Below the pieces are notes generated by a model, which saw only the letters and a list, made by a program, of their open reading frames with translations, did not search any database and was not told the origin of the DNA. Source: CADCWK01 sp035944555 (GTDB taxonomy: Bacteria > Chloroflexota > Chloroflexia > Thermomicrobiales > UBA6265). Taken from it: a stretch of 64,000 nucleotides of DNA. This document shows positions 27,263 through 35,978 of this stretch, piece by piece. The position numbers were made by a program, and so were the translations under genes. The stretch spans positions 1-64,000 of the forward strand of contig DASZAY010000023.1 in assembly GCA_035944555.1 (NCBI GenBank), given 5' to 3'. The first letter of the stretch is position 1, and the number at the start of each line of letters is the position of its first letter.

Positions 27263-27463
27263 CCGCGTGAGGCACTGCCAATATGCCGTGCTAGACTCGC
27301 GGACACCGGGTGCAATGCCCTTTTTTGTCGTCACCCCGGAAGCGATCCGGGCTGATCGCCTCGGGCCCAAGCCGGATCGATCGGGGCTGTGGTTTCGGGA
27401 CAATCGAGAGATGGGGCGAAACGACGTGGGTCCCGGACGAATGATCGATAGTCAGGTGATGGT

Positions 27464-28681
27464 GTGGACAACCGGATGCAGATGAGCGGCGAGGGCCCGG
27501 ACCGGCGCCCCCAGCGATCCTACCGTTCGGCACCGGGACCCGGCCGAACGGTTCCGGGTCGGTCGATGCGTCCCGGCGACGGGCCGGGCAACTCCGGGGT
27601 ACCTGGTGGTATCCCCGGCGAAGTAGCCGTCTTCGTCGATTTCGAGAACATCCGGTACTCGACCATCAACAGCTACGGCCGGGAGCCGGATCCGCTGGCC
27701 TGGCGCGACAAGGCGCTGAAGTACGGTCTGATGTCGGTTGCCCGGGCATACGCCGATTTCGACCAGCACCCCATGCAGGTTCGTACCCGGCTCGATGTCG
27801 CCGGCTTCGAGGCGCAGCACTACCCATCCAAGCGCACGACGGACAGCGCCGGTCGGGAGAAGATCGAGTCGCGGTCGGACCTCAACTTCACGATTGACAT
27901 CATCAATGTCGCGCTGACCCGCCCCGACATCCGGACGTTCCTGTTGTTTACCGGTGACAAGGATTTCATCCGGCTCGTCACCACCCTGCGGAACCGCCTC
28001 GGCAAGCGCATCGTGATCTGCGGCGTGCCTGGCTCCGTCAGCCCGGATCTCGTCGCGGCCGCTGGTGAGGAAGACCCGCTCCAGATCGCCCAGTCGGCGG
28101 AGGCCGATGCCGATGTGATCCGGGCGATCGCGTCGTACATCGATCAGCTTCACGACGGCTTCGTCCCGACCCAGAGCCACATGAGCAGGACGCTCTGGCG
28201 CTTCCTCGACCGGGCAATCATGCCGTCCGAGCATATCGAGGCCAAGGTCATGGAATTCCTCCGCAAGGGGGTGCTGACCAAGCGACCGACGATCAACGGG
28301 CAGGGGCAGGAGCTCGTCACGACCGAGCTCAACCTCAATCATCCTCTCGTTCAGGAAGCCCTCGGCGTGGAGCCGGAGACGTTCGAGGACGACGCCGAAC
28401 CGTACGAGGAGTTCCCGGACGGCGACGACAACGCATACGACCCGGCTCCGCCGCCCCAGACGTACGCCACCCGGGGATACGCCGATCCGTCCTATCGCCA
28501 GCCCTACGGTGACGTTCAGAGCTTCTCCGCGCCGGACGCAGGGCTGGTCGGTCCTGACGATGTTCAGGATGACGATTACGAGGACGACGATCCGGACGGA
28601 CCGGCTCAGCCGTACCGCGGCGACGAAACCGACGAGTCGACCGGCATAGAACTGGACCGGCCACGCGAGCTCCACGACTGA
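27464..28681 (+). CDS. NYN-domain (LabA/DUF88-like) protein with helical C-domain
   Basis: 405 residues from a GTG at 27464; an ATG four codons later is the alternative. A disordered Arg/Pro/Gly N-terminus (1-52) leads to a NYN/PIN-like nuclease domain (about 53-190) with metal-site residues Asp59 and Asn62 (VFVDFENI), Asp145 and Asp165/Asp167 (TGDKDFI). Residues about 215-292 look like a small winged-helix or OST-HTH-like RNA-binding domain. The last 100 residues are very acidic. Members are suspected RNases; target unknown. Confidence 0.9.
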   Translation: MDNRMQMSGEGPDRRPQRSYRSAPGPGRTVPGRSMRPGDGPGNSGVPGGIPGEVAVFVDFENIRYSTINSYGREPDPLAWRDKALKYGLMSVARAYADFDQHPMQVRTRLDVAGFEAQHYPSKRTTDSAGREKIESRSDLNFTIDIINVALTRPDIRTFLLFTGDKDFIRLVTTLRNRLGKRIVICGVPGSVSPDLVAAAGEEDPLQIAQSAEADADVIRAIASYIDQLHDGFVPTQSHMSRTLWRFLDRAIMPSEHIEAKVMEFLRKGVLTKRPTINGQGQELVTTELNLNHPLVQEALGVEPETFEDDAEPYEEFPDGDDNAYDPAPPPQTYATRGYADPSYRQPYGDVQSFSAPDAGLVGPDDVQDDDYEDDDPDGPAQPYRGDETDESTGIELDRPRELHD

Positions 28682-28695
28682 ACGACCGCGCACGT

Positions 28696-28744
28696 GGACA
28701 TGACGACGCCCCGGCCGAGTTGCGGCCGGGGCGTCGTCATGTCC
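28696..28744. terminator. Long perfect bidirectional hairpin
   Basis: 22-bp perfect inverted repeat (28696-28717 with 28723-28744), loop AGTTG, between the convergent NYN and crtI genes. No T-run. Confidence 0.85.
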
Positions 28745-28757
28745 GAGAAAATCAGCT

Positions 28758-30473
28758 CTACCGTCCGGTTCGGTTCCCGATCATTCGCCCTACCTGGCCC
28801 ATCGCGGTGTCCAGCAGGCCCGCTCGTCGCTCACCGGCATCATCCGCGGCGATCAGGTCATCGACGATCTTCGCCGACGACAGCACCCCGGGCAGGCCGG
28901 CGCCGGGATGGGTGCCCGCGCCAGCGAAGAACAGGTTGGGCAACTCCTCGCTCCGGTTATGGGGCCGGAACCAGGCGGACTGGGTCAGGATCGGTTCGAC
29001 CGAGAACGCTGAGCCGAGGTAGCTGTTCAGCTCCCCGTCGAAGTGGCGTGGGTCGATCATGTGCTCGGTGACGAGGTGCTTCGAGAGGTCCGGCAGGTAG
29101 TGCCGCTCGAGGAAGGACATGATCCGATCCCGGTACGGCTTCGCCTCCCGTGCCCAGTCGATCTTCCCACCGAGGTGCGGCACCGGGGACAGCACGTAGA
29201 ACGCCTCTCCGCCGGGAGGCGCGAGGGAGGGGTCGGTCAGCGTCGGCATGTGCAGGTAGAGCGAAAAATCATCCGCCAGGTGCTTGCGATTGAAGATGTC
29301 GTCCAGCAGTGGGCCGTAGCGCGGGCCAAGGATGATGTCGTGGTGGGCCAGTGTCGGACCGTCGGTGCCGCGGTACTGCCGGTCGGTGCCGAAATAGATG
29401 ACGACCAGCGACATCGAATACTTCATCCGGGCCAGCCGGCGGTCGGTGTACTTCTTCCGCGCCGACGCCGGCAGCAGCGACTCATAGGCCCGCGCCACCT
29501 CGCCGTTGCAGACAACGCTGTCGGCCGGGATCACTTCGCCATCGGCCAGCCGGACCCCCGTCGCCCGGCCACCCTCCACCACGATCTCCCCGACCTCTGT
29601 CGAAAGCCGCAGCCGCCCGCCCATCCCTTCCAGGACGCGGACCAGCCCGTCGACCAGCGAGCCGGTGCCGCCCATCGCGAACCAGACGCCCCACTCCCGC
29701 TCCAGGTAGTGGATCAGCGTGTAGATGCTCGTCGTCTGGAATGGGTTGCCGCCGACCAGCAGCGGGTGGAATGTCAGCACCTGCCGGACCCGCTCGTCCT
29801 TGACGAAGCGGGCGACGAAGTTGTGGACCGTCCGGTAGCTCTCCAGCTTGACGAGATCCGGCGCGACGCGAGCCATGTCGAGCGGCGAGTCGAATGGCTG
29901 ATCGGCGAGGTCGGTGAAGCCCTTGGTGAAGATCCGCTCGGTCTTCCGGACGAAGTTCAGGTAGCCGGAGATATCCGAGTCATGCGGGGAGATCCGCCGG
30001 ATCTCCTCGACCATCGCAGATGAGCGGCCGGTGTAGTCAAAGTGCTGGCCGTCGTGTTCCCCACCGTGGAAGAACAGCCGGTAGAACGGGTTGACCGGCA
30101 CCATGCTGACGTAGTCGGACGCCGGCCGACCGGCCAGCTCGAACAGCTCGGTGAGCATCCACGGCGCGGTGATCACCGTCGGGCCACCGTCGAAGGTGAA
30201 CCCGTCCTGGCGATAGACGTAGGCCCGGCCGCCCGGCTGGTCGCGCTTGTCGACGACGGTGACGTCGTGGCCGCGGGCGGCCAGCCGGACGCCGGCCGCC
30301 AGTCCGCCGAACCCGGCACCGATCACGACGATTCGCTGCGGGTTCCGGGCCGGTTCCGGTCGACGGATGTCCTCCGGCCAGACGCCGGGACCATCAACGG
30401 AAGCGGGCCGGACGATCGCGCCTTCGCGATCAGCGGAGGGGGAACCGGAGGGCGGGGGCTGGGCGATAGCCAT
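28758..30473 (-). CDS. crtI: Phytoene desaturase
   Basis: Desaturates phytoene towards lycopene using FAD. 571 residues from the ATG at 30473, which has GAGAGG 10 bases upstream. The dinucleotide motif VVIGAGFGGLAAGVRLAARG follows about 45 disordered residues. Also present are the QPGGRA loop, GGTGSLVDGLVRVLE, and the C-terminal FAGAGTHPGAGLPGVLSSAK signature. Transcribed away from the hydrolase / glycosyltransferase / cruF / acyltransferase genes, which modify its product. No phytoene synthase (crtB) is in the window. Confidence 0.95.
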   Translation of the reverse strand: MAIAQPPPSGSPSADREGAIVRPASVDGPGVWPEDIRRPEPARNPQRIVVIGAGFGGLAAGVRLAARGHDVTVVDKRDQPGGRAYVYRQDGFTFDGGPTVITAPWMLTELFELAGRPASDYVSMVPVNPFYRLFFHGGEHDGQHFDYTGRSSAMVEEIRRISPHDSDISGYLNFVRKTERIFTKGFTDLADQPFDSPLDMARVAPDLVKLESYRTVHNFVARFVKDERVRQVLTFHPLLVGGNPFQTTSIYTLIHYLEREWGVWFAMGGTGSLVDGLVRVLEGMGGRLRLSTEVGEIVVEGGRATGVRLADGEVIPADSVVCNGEVARAYESLLPASARKKYTDRRLARMKYSMSLVVIYFGTDRQYRGTDGPTLAHHDIILGPRYGPLLDDIFNRKHLADDFSLYLHMPTLTDPSLAPPGGEAFYVLSPVPHLGGKIDWAREAKPYRDRIMSFLERHYLPDLSKHLVTEHMIDPRHFDGELNSYLGSAFSVEPILTQSAWFRPHNRSEELPNLFFAGAGTHPGAGLPGVLSSAKIVDDLIAADDAGERRAGLLDTAMGQVGRMIGNRTGR

Positions 30474-30582
30474 GGGGGACAGACCTCTCGGATGTGGCAA
30501 TGAGACAACGTGCAATACGTCAGATGATCGGGCAGCAGGGACAGGTCTCGCGGCAGCCGCAGTGCGTCTGGGACCATAATGG

Positions 30583-31491
30583 ATGACGATGACCGTCACG
30601 ACGATGACGCACCACCGGGACCACACCATGCCGCAGCAGTCGCTCCCATTCTCCAACCCAGATCACCAGCCGTTCGACTTCGCTGCCGAGGGATCAGCGC
30701 CTGGTGCGCCACGGGTCGCCGCGCTGCTCGTGCACGGCTTCATGGGTACGCCCAGGGAACTCCGCCCCCTGGGCCGGGTACTCGCGGCGAACGGGATCCG
30801 CGCCGTCGCTCCCCTGCTGCCGGGCTTCGGACCACAGGTCCAGCAGTTGAACCGGGTCCGTGCCGACCAGTGGACCGACGCCGTCGACAGCGCCTGGCGC
30901 ACCGTCCGGAAGGACGCTGACCAGACTGTCCTGGTCGGATTCTCGTTCGGCGCGGCGCTGGCCCTGCCCGCCGCCGCCACGGCCCCACCCGACGCCCTGG
31001 TCCTGCTCGCGCCATACACCCGGCTGATCGACCTGCCGTCGTGGCTGATCACGGCCGGGATGCCGGTGATGAAGCGCACCATGAAGACGTTCTCGCCTTA
31101 CGCCAAGGCGGACTTCTCCGACCCGGAGGTCCGGCGGTTCTTCACCGGCATGGACTCCTCGCTGGATCTCGACGACCCGGCGACCCAGGCTAGGCTCCGG
31201 GAGCAGACCTCGATCCCGCTCCGGGTGATCGACCAGCTCCGGGTCGCGACCGACCGTGGGCGCAAGGCCGCGCCCGCCGTCACCGCGCCGACGCTGCTGG
31301 TCCAGGGCAGCAGGGATGAGACGTCGACCGTCGCTCGCTCCCGGGCGCTGGCGGCGCAGCTCGGCGGGCCGCTCGAACTGCGCGAGATCGACGCCGACCA
31401 CCTGATCGTCGATGACCGCCGCCCGGCATGGCCGGCTCTGCGCGACGACGTGCTGAACTTCATCGAGCGGACGACCGGAGCGAAGGCGTGA
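30583..31491 (+). CDS. Alpha/beta hydrolase (carboxylesterase type)
   Basis: 302 residues from ATG 30583; MPQQSL at 30628 is a possible start. Oxyanion segment LLVHGFMGTP, nucleophile in VLVGFSFGAAL (GxSxG), acid in QGSRDE, and a His in DADHLIV. It resembles Est30-type monoglyceride esterases. The stop overlaps the GTG of the glycosyltransferase by 4 bp, tying it to the carotenoid operon, perhaps for acyl-ester trimming (inference). Confidence 0.88.
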   Translation: MTMTVTTMTHHRDHTMPQQSLPFSNPDHQPFDFAAEGSAPGAPRVAALLVHGFMGTPRELRPLGRVLAANGIRAVAPLLPGFGPQVQQLNRVRADQWTDAVDSAWRTVRKDADQTVLVGFSFGAALALPAAATAPPDALVLLAPYTRLIDLPSWLITAGMPVMKRTMKTFSPYAKADFSDPEVRRFFTGMDSSLDLDDPATQARLREQTSIPLRVIDQLRVATDRGRKAAPAVTAPTLLVQGSRDETSTVARSRALAAQLGGPLELREIDADHLIVDDRRPAWPALRDDVLNFIERTTGAKA

Positions 31492-32723
31492 CGGGGAACC
31501 GGGATCGACCCGGCGCCGGAATCCTCTCCGCCCTTGCTCTCATCCTGGCTGTCTGCCAGGCGGTGCTTGCCACACGCGTCCTGCTTCGCATGGCACGGGG
31601 CATCAACAGCCGGCCGATCGAGGCGACATCCACGCCCACCGCGCCGGAGGACGGGGTGACCGTCCTCGTCCCGGTGCTGGACGAGGAACTCCGGCTCGGA
31701 CCGGCGCTCGACGGGCTGTTCGCCCAGGGACCTGAGCTCCACCGCATCATCGTCATCGACGGAGGCTCGACTGACGGGACACTTGATGTCGCCCGGGCTC
31801 ACGCCGCCCGCGACGCTCGTATCACGATCATCGATGCCTCGCCCGTCCCGCACGACTGGAACGGCAAGGCATGGAACCTCCAGCGAGGTCTGCGGGAGCT
31901 GACGGACGCCGATCATTGGGTGCTGACCATCGACGCCGACGTCCGGCCCCGGCCGGGGCTCGTCGCGGCGCTGGTCGCCCGGGCGCGTGTCGATCGGCTG
32001 GACGTCCTCAGCGGCGCGACCCGTCAGCGGCTGTCCGGGGCGGCGGAGGGCATGATCCACCCGGCCCTGCTCGCCTCGCTCGTCTACCGCTACGGGATTC
32101 CCGGTGGCGTGACGACCGACCCGTCGGAAGTCCAGGCCAACGGGCAGTGCCAGTTGTTCCGGCGGTCGGCCCTTGATGCCATCGATGGGTTCGCTGACGG
32201 CCAGCATTCGGTCTGCGAGGACGTCACCGTCTCCCGGCGGATCGCCATGAACGGTGGCCGGGTCGGGTTCATGGAGACGGGGGCGCTGGTCGACGTCGAG
32301 ATGTACGGCAGTGCCCGTGAGGCATGGGACAACTGGCCGCGCTCACTGACCATGCGCGATCGCTACGCCGGCGGCTCAACCGCGGTCCGCCTGGCCGAGG
32401 TCCTGCTGGTCCAGGCCCTACCGCTCGTCGTATCCACCGGCGCGCTGATCGCTCGGCGGAATGGCTTCACGAATAGTTCGCTTACAGGCAGTAACGACGA
32501 GGGTTCAGAACTCACCCGTGGAGTAGCATTGCTCGTGCAACTCAACCGGGATCTGACGGTCTTTCGCCTCGGGATGCTTGCCGGGATGGCTCGTGCCTAC
32601 GTGCGGGCGCCCTGGACGTACTGGCTCTCGCCACTCATGGACCTGCCCGTCGCCGTCCGGCTCATCTCGGCAGCCCTGCGCCGCCACCATACCTGGCGTG
32701 GCCGATCCATCACCCGCGGCTAG
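31488..32723 (+). CDS. Family-2 glycosyltransferase, probable carotenoid glycosyltransferase
   Basis: 411 residues from the overlapping GTG. N-terminal membrane helix (about 11-33), GT-A domain with VTVLVPVLDEE, nucleotide/metal motif DADV (149-152) and an ED pair in VCEDVTVSRR, then C-terminal hydrophobic segments (about 300-325, 355-400). Position before cruF and an acyltransferase points to transfer of a sugar to a hydroxylated carotenoid, in the manner of CruC-type enzymes; that specificity is inferred from neighbours. Confidence 0.88.
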   Translation: MTGNRDRPGAGILSALALILAVCQAVLATRVLLRMARGINSRPIEATSTPTAPEDGVTVLVPVLDEELRLGPALDGLFAQGPELHRIIVIDGGSTDGTLDVARAHAARDARITIIDASPVPHDWNGKAWNLQRGLRELTDADHWVLTIDADVRPRPGLVAALVARARVDRLDVLSGATRQRLSGAAEGMIHPALLASLVYRYGIPGGVTTDPSEVQANGQCQLFRRSALDAIDGFADGQHSVCEDVTVSRRIAMNGGRVGFMETGALVDVEMYGSAREAWDNWPRSLTMRDRYAGGSTAVRLAEVLLVQALPLVVSTGALIARRNGFTNSSLTGSNDEGSELTRGVALLVQLNRDLTVFRLGMLAGMARAYVRAPWTYWLSPLMDLPVAVRLISAALRRHHTWRGRSITRG

Positions 32724-32786
32724 GCATCCTGGTCGCGCGCAACCCGTCGTCGGCCACCTGCGTCCACGCCATCCCAGGAGAACTCC

Positions 32787-33803
32787 ATGTCAACCGCCGA
32801 GGGTCACCTCGCATCCGCCCAGGATCGCACCATGCCCGCCGTCGCCGATCAGGCCGAGGATCCGGGTCCGATACCCCTCTGGGGAAGCTTCCGGCCGCTC
32901 TCCGCGAAGATCGCCTGGGGCGCCTTCGTCGGCCACCTGATGGCGATGACCTTCGGGATGCTGGGGATCCTGTACGTGATCCCCAACCTCGAGGATTTCG
33001 TTACCAGCCCCGATGCCCTCCGCGTCTACAACTGGGGGATGGAGTACGGCGGCGCCAGTCACATGATCCTTGGCGCGGTCGCCGTGTTCGCGCTGGGCGT
33101 CTATGTCCTCGGGCTCCGGAAGACGACGCTGTTCTTCGTTCTCGCCTACCTGATCTCGGCCGCGTCCGAGCTCGTCGGAACGAGCACCGGCTGGCCGTTC
33201 GGCAACTACGAGTACACCAGCTTCCTCGGCTATCGCCTCGTCGATCACGTCCCGTACACGATCCCGCTGTCGTGGTTCTACATGGGGCTGACGTCGTACT
33301 TCCTGGCCCGCCTATGCGTCTGGCTCGTCGGGCATCGCCTTACCAAGAAAGGTCGGGAGGTCACGACGATCCTGCTTGGCGCGTGGTTCGTCGTCGTCTG
33401 GGATCTCGTCCTCGATCCGGCCATGGCGCATGAAGACCTGGTCATCCAGTTCTGGACGTGGCAGGTCGACGGGGCCTACTTCGGCATGCCGATCCAGAAC
33501 TACATCGGCTGGGCCTTCACGGCGATCCTGTTCACCGCGCTCAGCCGGCTCTCGTGGAACGGCGGGATCGTCCCGAGCCGGATCCCGGCGATGCTCCCGA
33601 TCCTGCTCTATGCCTCAAACATCTTCTTCGCGTCCGGACTCAGCCTGAGCGTCGGGCTGTGGATCCCCATCGTCCTGTGCGTGGCGCTGGTCATCCTGCC
33701 GTTCGCGATCGCCTGGCTGATGCGACGGGCCAATCCCCCGACGACGGCCCGGATCGATCACACCACGACCGCTCCGCGACCGGCTGGTCAGGTCGCCGAC
33801 TGA
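32787..33803 (+). CDS. cruF: Carotenoid 1',2'-hydratase (CruF family)
   Basis: 338 residues, about eight membrane helices. The segment GTSTGWPFGNYEYTSFLG, then DHVPYTIPLSWFYMGLTSY, is typical of CruF (DUF422), which hydrates the psi end of a carotene to give a tertiary hydroxyl for glycosylation. A later segment VVVWDLVLDPAM keeps conserved acidic residues. The preceding gene is the glycosyltransferase, 63 bp upstream; the acyltransferase follows at 2 bp. Confidence 0.92.
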   Translation: MSTAEGHLASAQDRTMPAVADQAEDPGPIPLWGSFRPLSAKIAWGAFVGHLMAMTFGMLGILYVIPNLEDFVTSPDALRVYNWGMEYGGASHMILGAVAVFALGVYVLGLRKTTLFFVLAYLISAASELVGTSTGWPFGNYEYTSFLGYRLVDHVPYTIPLSWFYMGLTSYFLARLCVWLVGHRLTKKGREVTTILLGAWFVVVWDLVLDPAMAHEDLVIQFWTWQVDGAYFGMPIQNYIGWAFTAILFTALSRLSWNGGIVPSRIPAMLPILLYASNIFFASGLSLSVGLWIPIVLCVALVILPFAIAWLMRRANPPTTARIDHTTTAPRPAGQVAD

Positions 33804-33805
33804 CC

Positions 33806-34561
33806 ATGACGACGGGCAGTTCCCGGCGACCGGGCGCCAGCGAGATCGCGACGACGATGGCTGGCCGGACGATCCGGACCGCGTCCCGCGCATTGATGCG
33901 CGGCAAGGTCGACCTCAGCGTCACCGGCCTGGAGCAGGTGCCGACGACCGGACCGGTCGTGATCGCCGCCCGGCACTACCATCACCTGTTCGATGGGACG
34001 AGTATCGTCACGACCGTGCCACGGCCCCTGAAGGTGATGGTGGCCCTAGACTGGGTCCAGGCCGGTCCGCAGCGCCGGATGGCCGAGAGCCTCTGCCGCG
34101 CTGCGGACTGGCCCGTCGTACTCCGCCCCGACGCCGAGAAGTACCGGCCGGAGCTCGCGGCTGATTCGGCACGGGTCGCCCGTTACCAGGCTGACACCAC
34201 CCGGTATCTCAAGCGGGCAGCGGCCCGGGGGGTAGACATCCTCGCCCGCGGAGAGGGACTGCTGATGTTCCCCGAGGGTTACCCCAACATTGACCCGTCG
34301 TTCACCCCGAAGTCCGAGTCAGCCGACGACTTCATGCCCTTCCTGCCCGGCGCGGTGCGCGTCCCGCTTCTCGCCCAGTCGACCGGGCTGGCGCCGGTCC
34401 CGATCGTGCCGGCAGGGTTGTTCTACCGCCAGACTGACGACAATCGGTGGGCGGTTCACCTCCGGTTCGGCGCTCCCATGATCGTGACCGAGCGGGCCGA
34501 CGCGAAGGCCGCCATCGGACGGCTGGGCGACCGGATTCGGGAGTTGTCCCGGCCCGCGTGA
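33806..34561 (+). CDS. PlsC-like acyltransferase, probable carotenoid glycoside acyltransferase
   Basis: 251 residues. The acyltransferase fold is indicated by GPVVIAARHYHHLFDGTS (50-66) and LMFPEGYPN (FPEG 155-158). The canonical HX4D is altered: His57, His59 and His60 are present but the residue four before Asp63 is Tyr58, so spacing is H-X3-D or H-X5-D. As last gene of the carotenoid run it would add a fatty acid to the sugar, giving a carotenoid glycoside ester; a lipid role remains possible. Confidence 0.82.
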   Translation: MTTGSSRRPGASEIATTMAGRTIRTASRALMRGKVDLSVTGLEQVPTTGPVVIAARHYHHLFDGTSIVTTVPRPLKVMVALDWVQAGPQRRMAESLCRAADWPVVLRPDAEKYRPELAADSARVARYQADTTRYLKRAAARGVDILARGEGLLMFPEGYPNIDPSFTPKSESADDFMPFLPGAVRVPLLAQSTGLAPVPIVPAGLFYRQTDDNRWAVHLRFGAPMIVTERADAKAAIGRLGDRIRELSRPA

Positions 34562-34582
34562 CCTTCTCCTGCCAATGGAAAT

Positions 34583-34628
34583 GACAGAACGGGGCGGGCG
34601 TCGCAATCGACGCCCGCCCCGTTCTGTC
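34583..34628. terminator. Long perfect bidirectional hairpin
   Basis: 21-bp perfect stem (34583-34603 with 34608-34628) and a 4-base CAAT loop between the convergent acyltransferase and PatB-like genes. Confidence 0.85.
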
Positions 34629-34651
34629 GTTCGCGCCGCGGAAGCGCCAAC

Positions 34652-35821
34652 CTAGGAGACGGACGCCGCCATCCGCCGCACCGCCTCGGTCAGGATCGCT
34701 GGCGAGGTCGCGAGGTTGACCCGGACATGGCCCTTCCCGCCGGTGCCGAACGGCACGCCGGAACTCAGTCCGACCTTGCCCCGCTCCAGGAACGCCGCCG
34801 CCGGATCATCTCCGAGCCCCAGCTCCCGGCAGTCCACCCAGGCGAGATAGGTCGCCTCCGGGACCTGGTACCGGGCTGCGGGCAGATGCTCGGCCAGCAG
34901 GTCGGTCAGCAGCTTCCGGTTGTGGTCGATCCCCTGGATGGCGCCCTCCAGCCAGTCCTGGCCGTCACGGAAGGCAGCGGTATGGGCAATCACGGCGATG
35001 TGGCCCGGGTGGTTGCCGGCCCGTGTCGCCAGCTTGGCAAGGTCCTCGACCGACTCACCGCCGGGGATGGCGAGGGCGGCCTTGAAGCCGGCCAGGTTCC
35101 AGCCCTTGGAGGCGGACAGGACGGAGAATCCCCGCTCGGTGCCGGTGGTCGCCAGGTACGGGACGTAGGTCGTCCCCGGCATGTGCAGCGGCGCGTGGAT
35201 CTCGTCGGAGATCACCCGGACACCGTACTGGTTGGCCAGCCTGGCCACCGTCTCCAGTTCCTCCCGGGTATGAATCGTCCCGGTCGGGTTGTGAGGATTG
35301 GAGAGCAGCATCACCGCGCCACGGCCACCCAAGGTCGCCTCGCGAAACGCCGACTCCAGCGCCGCCTGGTCCAGCCGGAAGCCGGGGCCGAGGGGCGCCT
35401 CGACGATCGGCCGCTCCAACGTATTCGCGACCATGGCGAACGGCGGGTAGACGGGTGGGGTCAGGATGATCGGATCGCCATCGTTGCTCACCACACGGGT
35501 GATCTCGAGGATCCCGGTCATGACATCAACGACCTTGGCAGCCTGCTCGGGCTCGAACTCCCAGCCCCAGCGATCGCTGGCGAAGGCCGCCACCGCCTCG
35601 GCGTAGCCGTTTCCCCACGGGTAACCAGTGTCTCCGGTCTCCATCGCCACCCGGACCGCATCCTGGACACAGGTCGCGACCACGGCGTCCATCTCCGCCA
35701 CCCAGAGCGGCAGAACATCCTCCGGGTAGAAGCGCCACTTGGCGCTCGTCCGGGTCCGGCGGAGCTCGTCCAGCTGGAGGTCGGCAAATGGGTTGGCGGT
35801 ACGGACAGGAGCCTCGGCCAT
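34652..35821 (-). CDS. PatB/MalY-like PLP-dependent C-S lyase or aminotransferase
   Basis: 389 residues; start at 35821 with GAGAGG 7 bases upstream. Fold-type I PLP enzyme: LPLWVAEMD near the N-terminus (the PatB/MalY hallmark), SNPHNPTG, SDEIHA (Asp206) and the PLP lysine in SASKGWNLAG (Lys239). Relatives split cystathionine to homocysteine, pyruvate and ammonia. Cytoplasmic; no sulphur-metabolism genes adjoin. Confidence 0.92.
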   Translation of the reverse strand: MAEAPVRTANPFADLQLDELRRTRTSAKWRFYPEDVLPLWVAEMDAVVATCVQDAVRVAMETGDTGYPWGNGYAEAVAAFASDRWGWEFEPEQAAKVVDVMTGILEITRVVSNDGDPIILTPPVYPPFAMVANTLERPIVEAPLGPGFRLDQAALESAFREATLGGRGAVMLLSNPHNPTGTIHTREELETVARLANQYGVRVISDEIHAPLHMPGTTYVPYLATTGTERGFSVLSASKGWNLAGFKAALAIPGGESVEDLAKLATRAGNHPGHIAVIAHTAAFRDGQDWLEGAIQGIDHNRKLLTDLLAEHLPAARYQVPEATYLAWVDCRELGLGDDPAAAFLERGKVGLSSGVPFGTGGKGHVRVNLATSPAILTEAVRRMAASVS

Positions 35822-35883
35822 GGGGACACCTCTCGGGTTCTGGTGCGCGAGCGACACGACGTCTCGGTTGAGTGAGCGTAGCA

Positions 35884-35930
35884 CGGCGCCGGGGAGCATG
35901 ATCTACACGATCCTGCCCATCCCGGCGCCG
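35884..35930 (-). terminator. Inverted repeat downstream of the BON gene
   Basis: CGGCGCCGGG (35884-35893) and CCCGGCGCCG (35921-35930) are perfect 10-base arms with a 27-base spacer, about 50 bases past the BON stop and upstream of the PatB-like gene. Confidence 0.4.
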
Positions 35931-35978
35931 ATTCTGTGCGCTTCTTCCCGCTTCGCAAGCGCGTGCGGCTGAGCGGTA

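Noticed and set aside
28696..34628. The two long hairpins as ends of a mobile element enclosing the carotenoid genes
   Set aside because: The two hairpins differ in sequence, no flanking target duplication was seen, and each sits between convergent genes as a terminator would.
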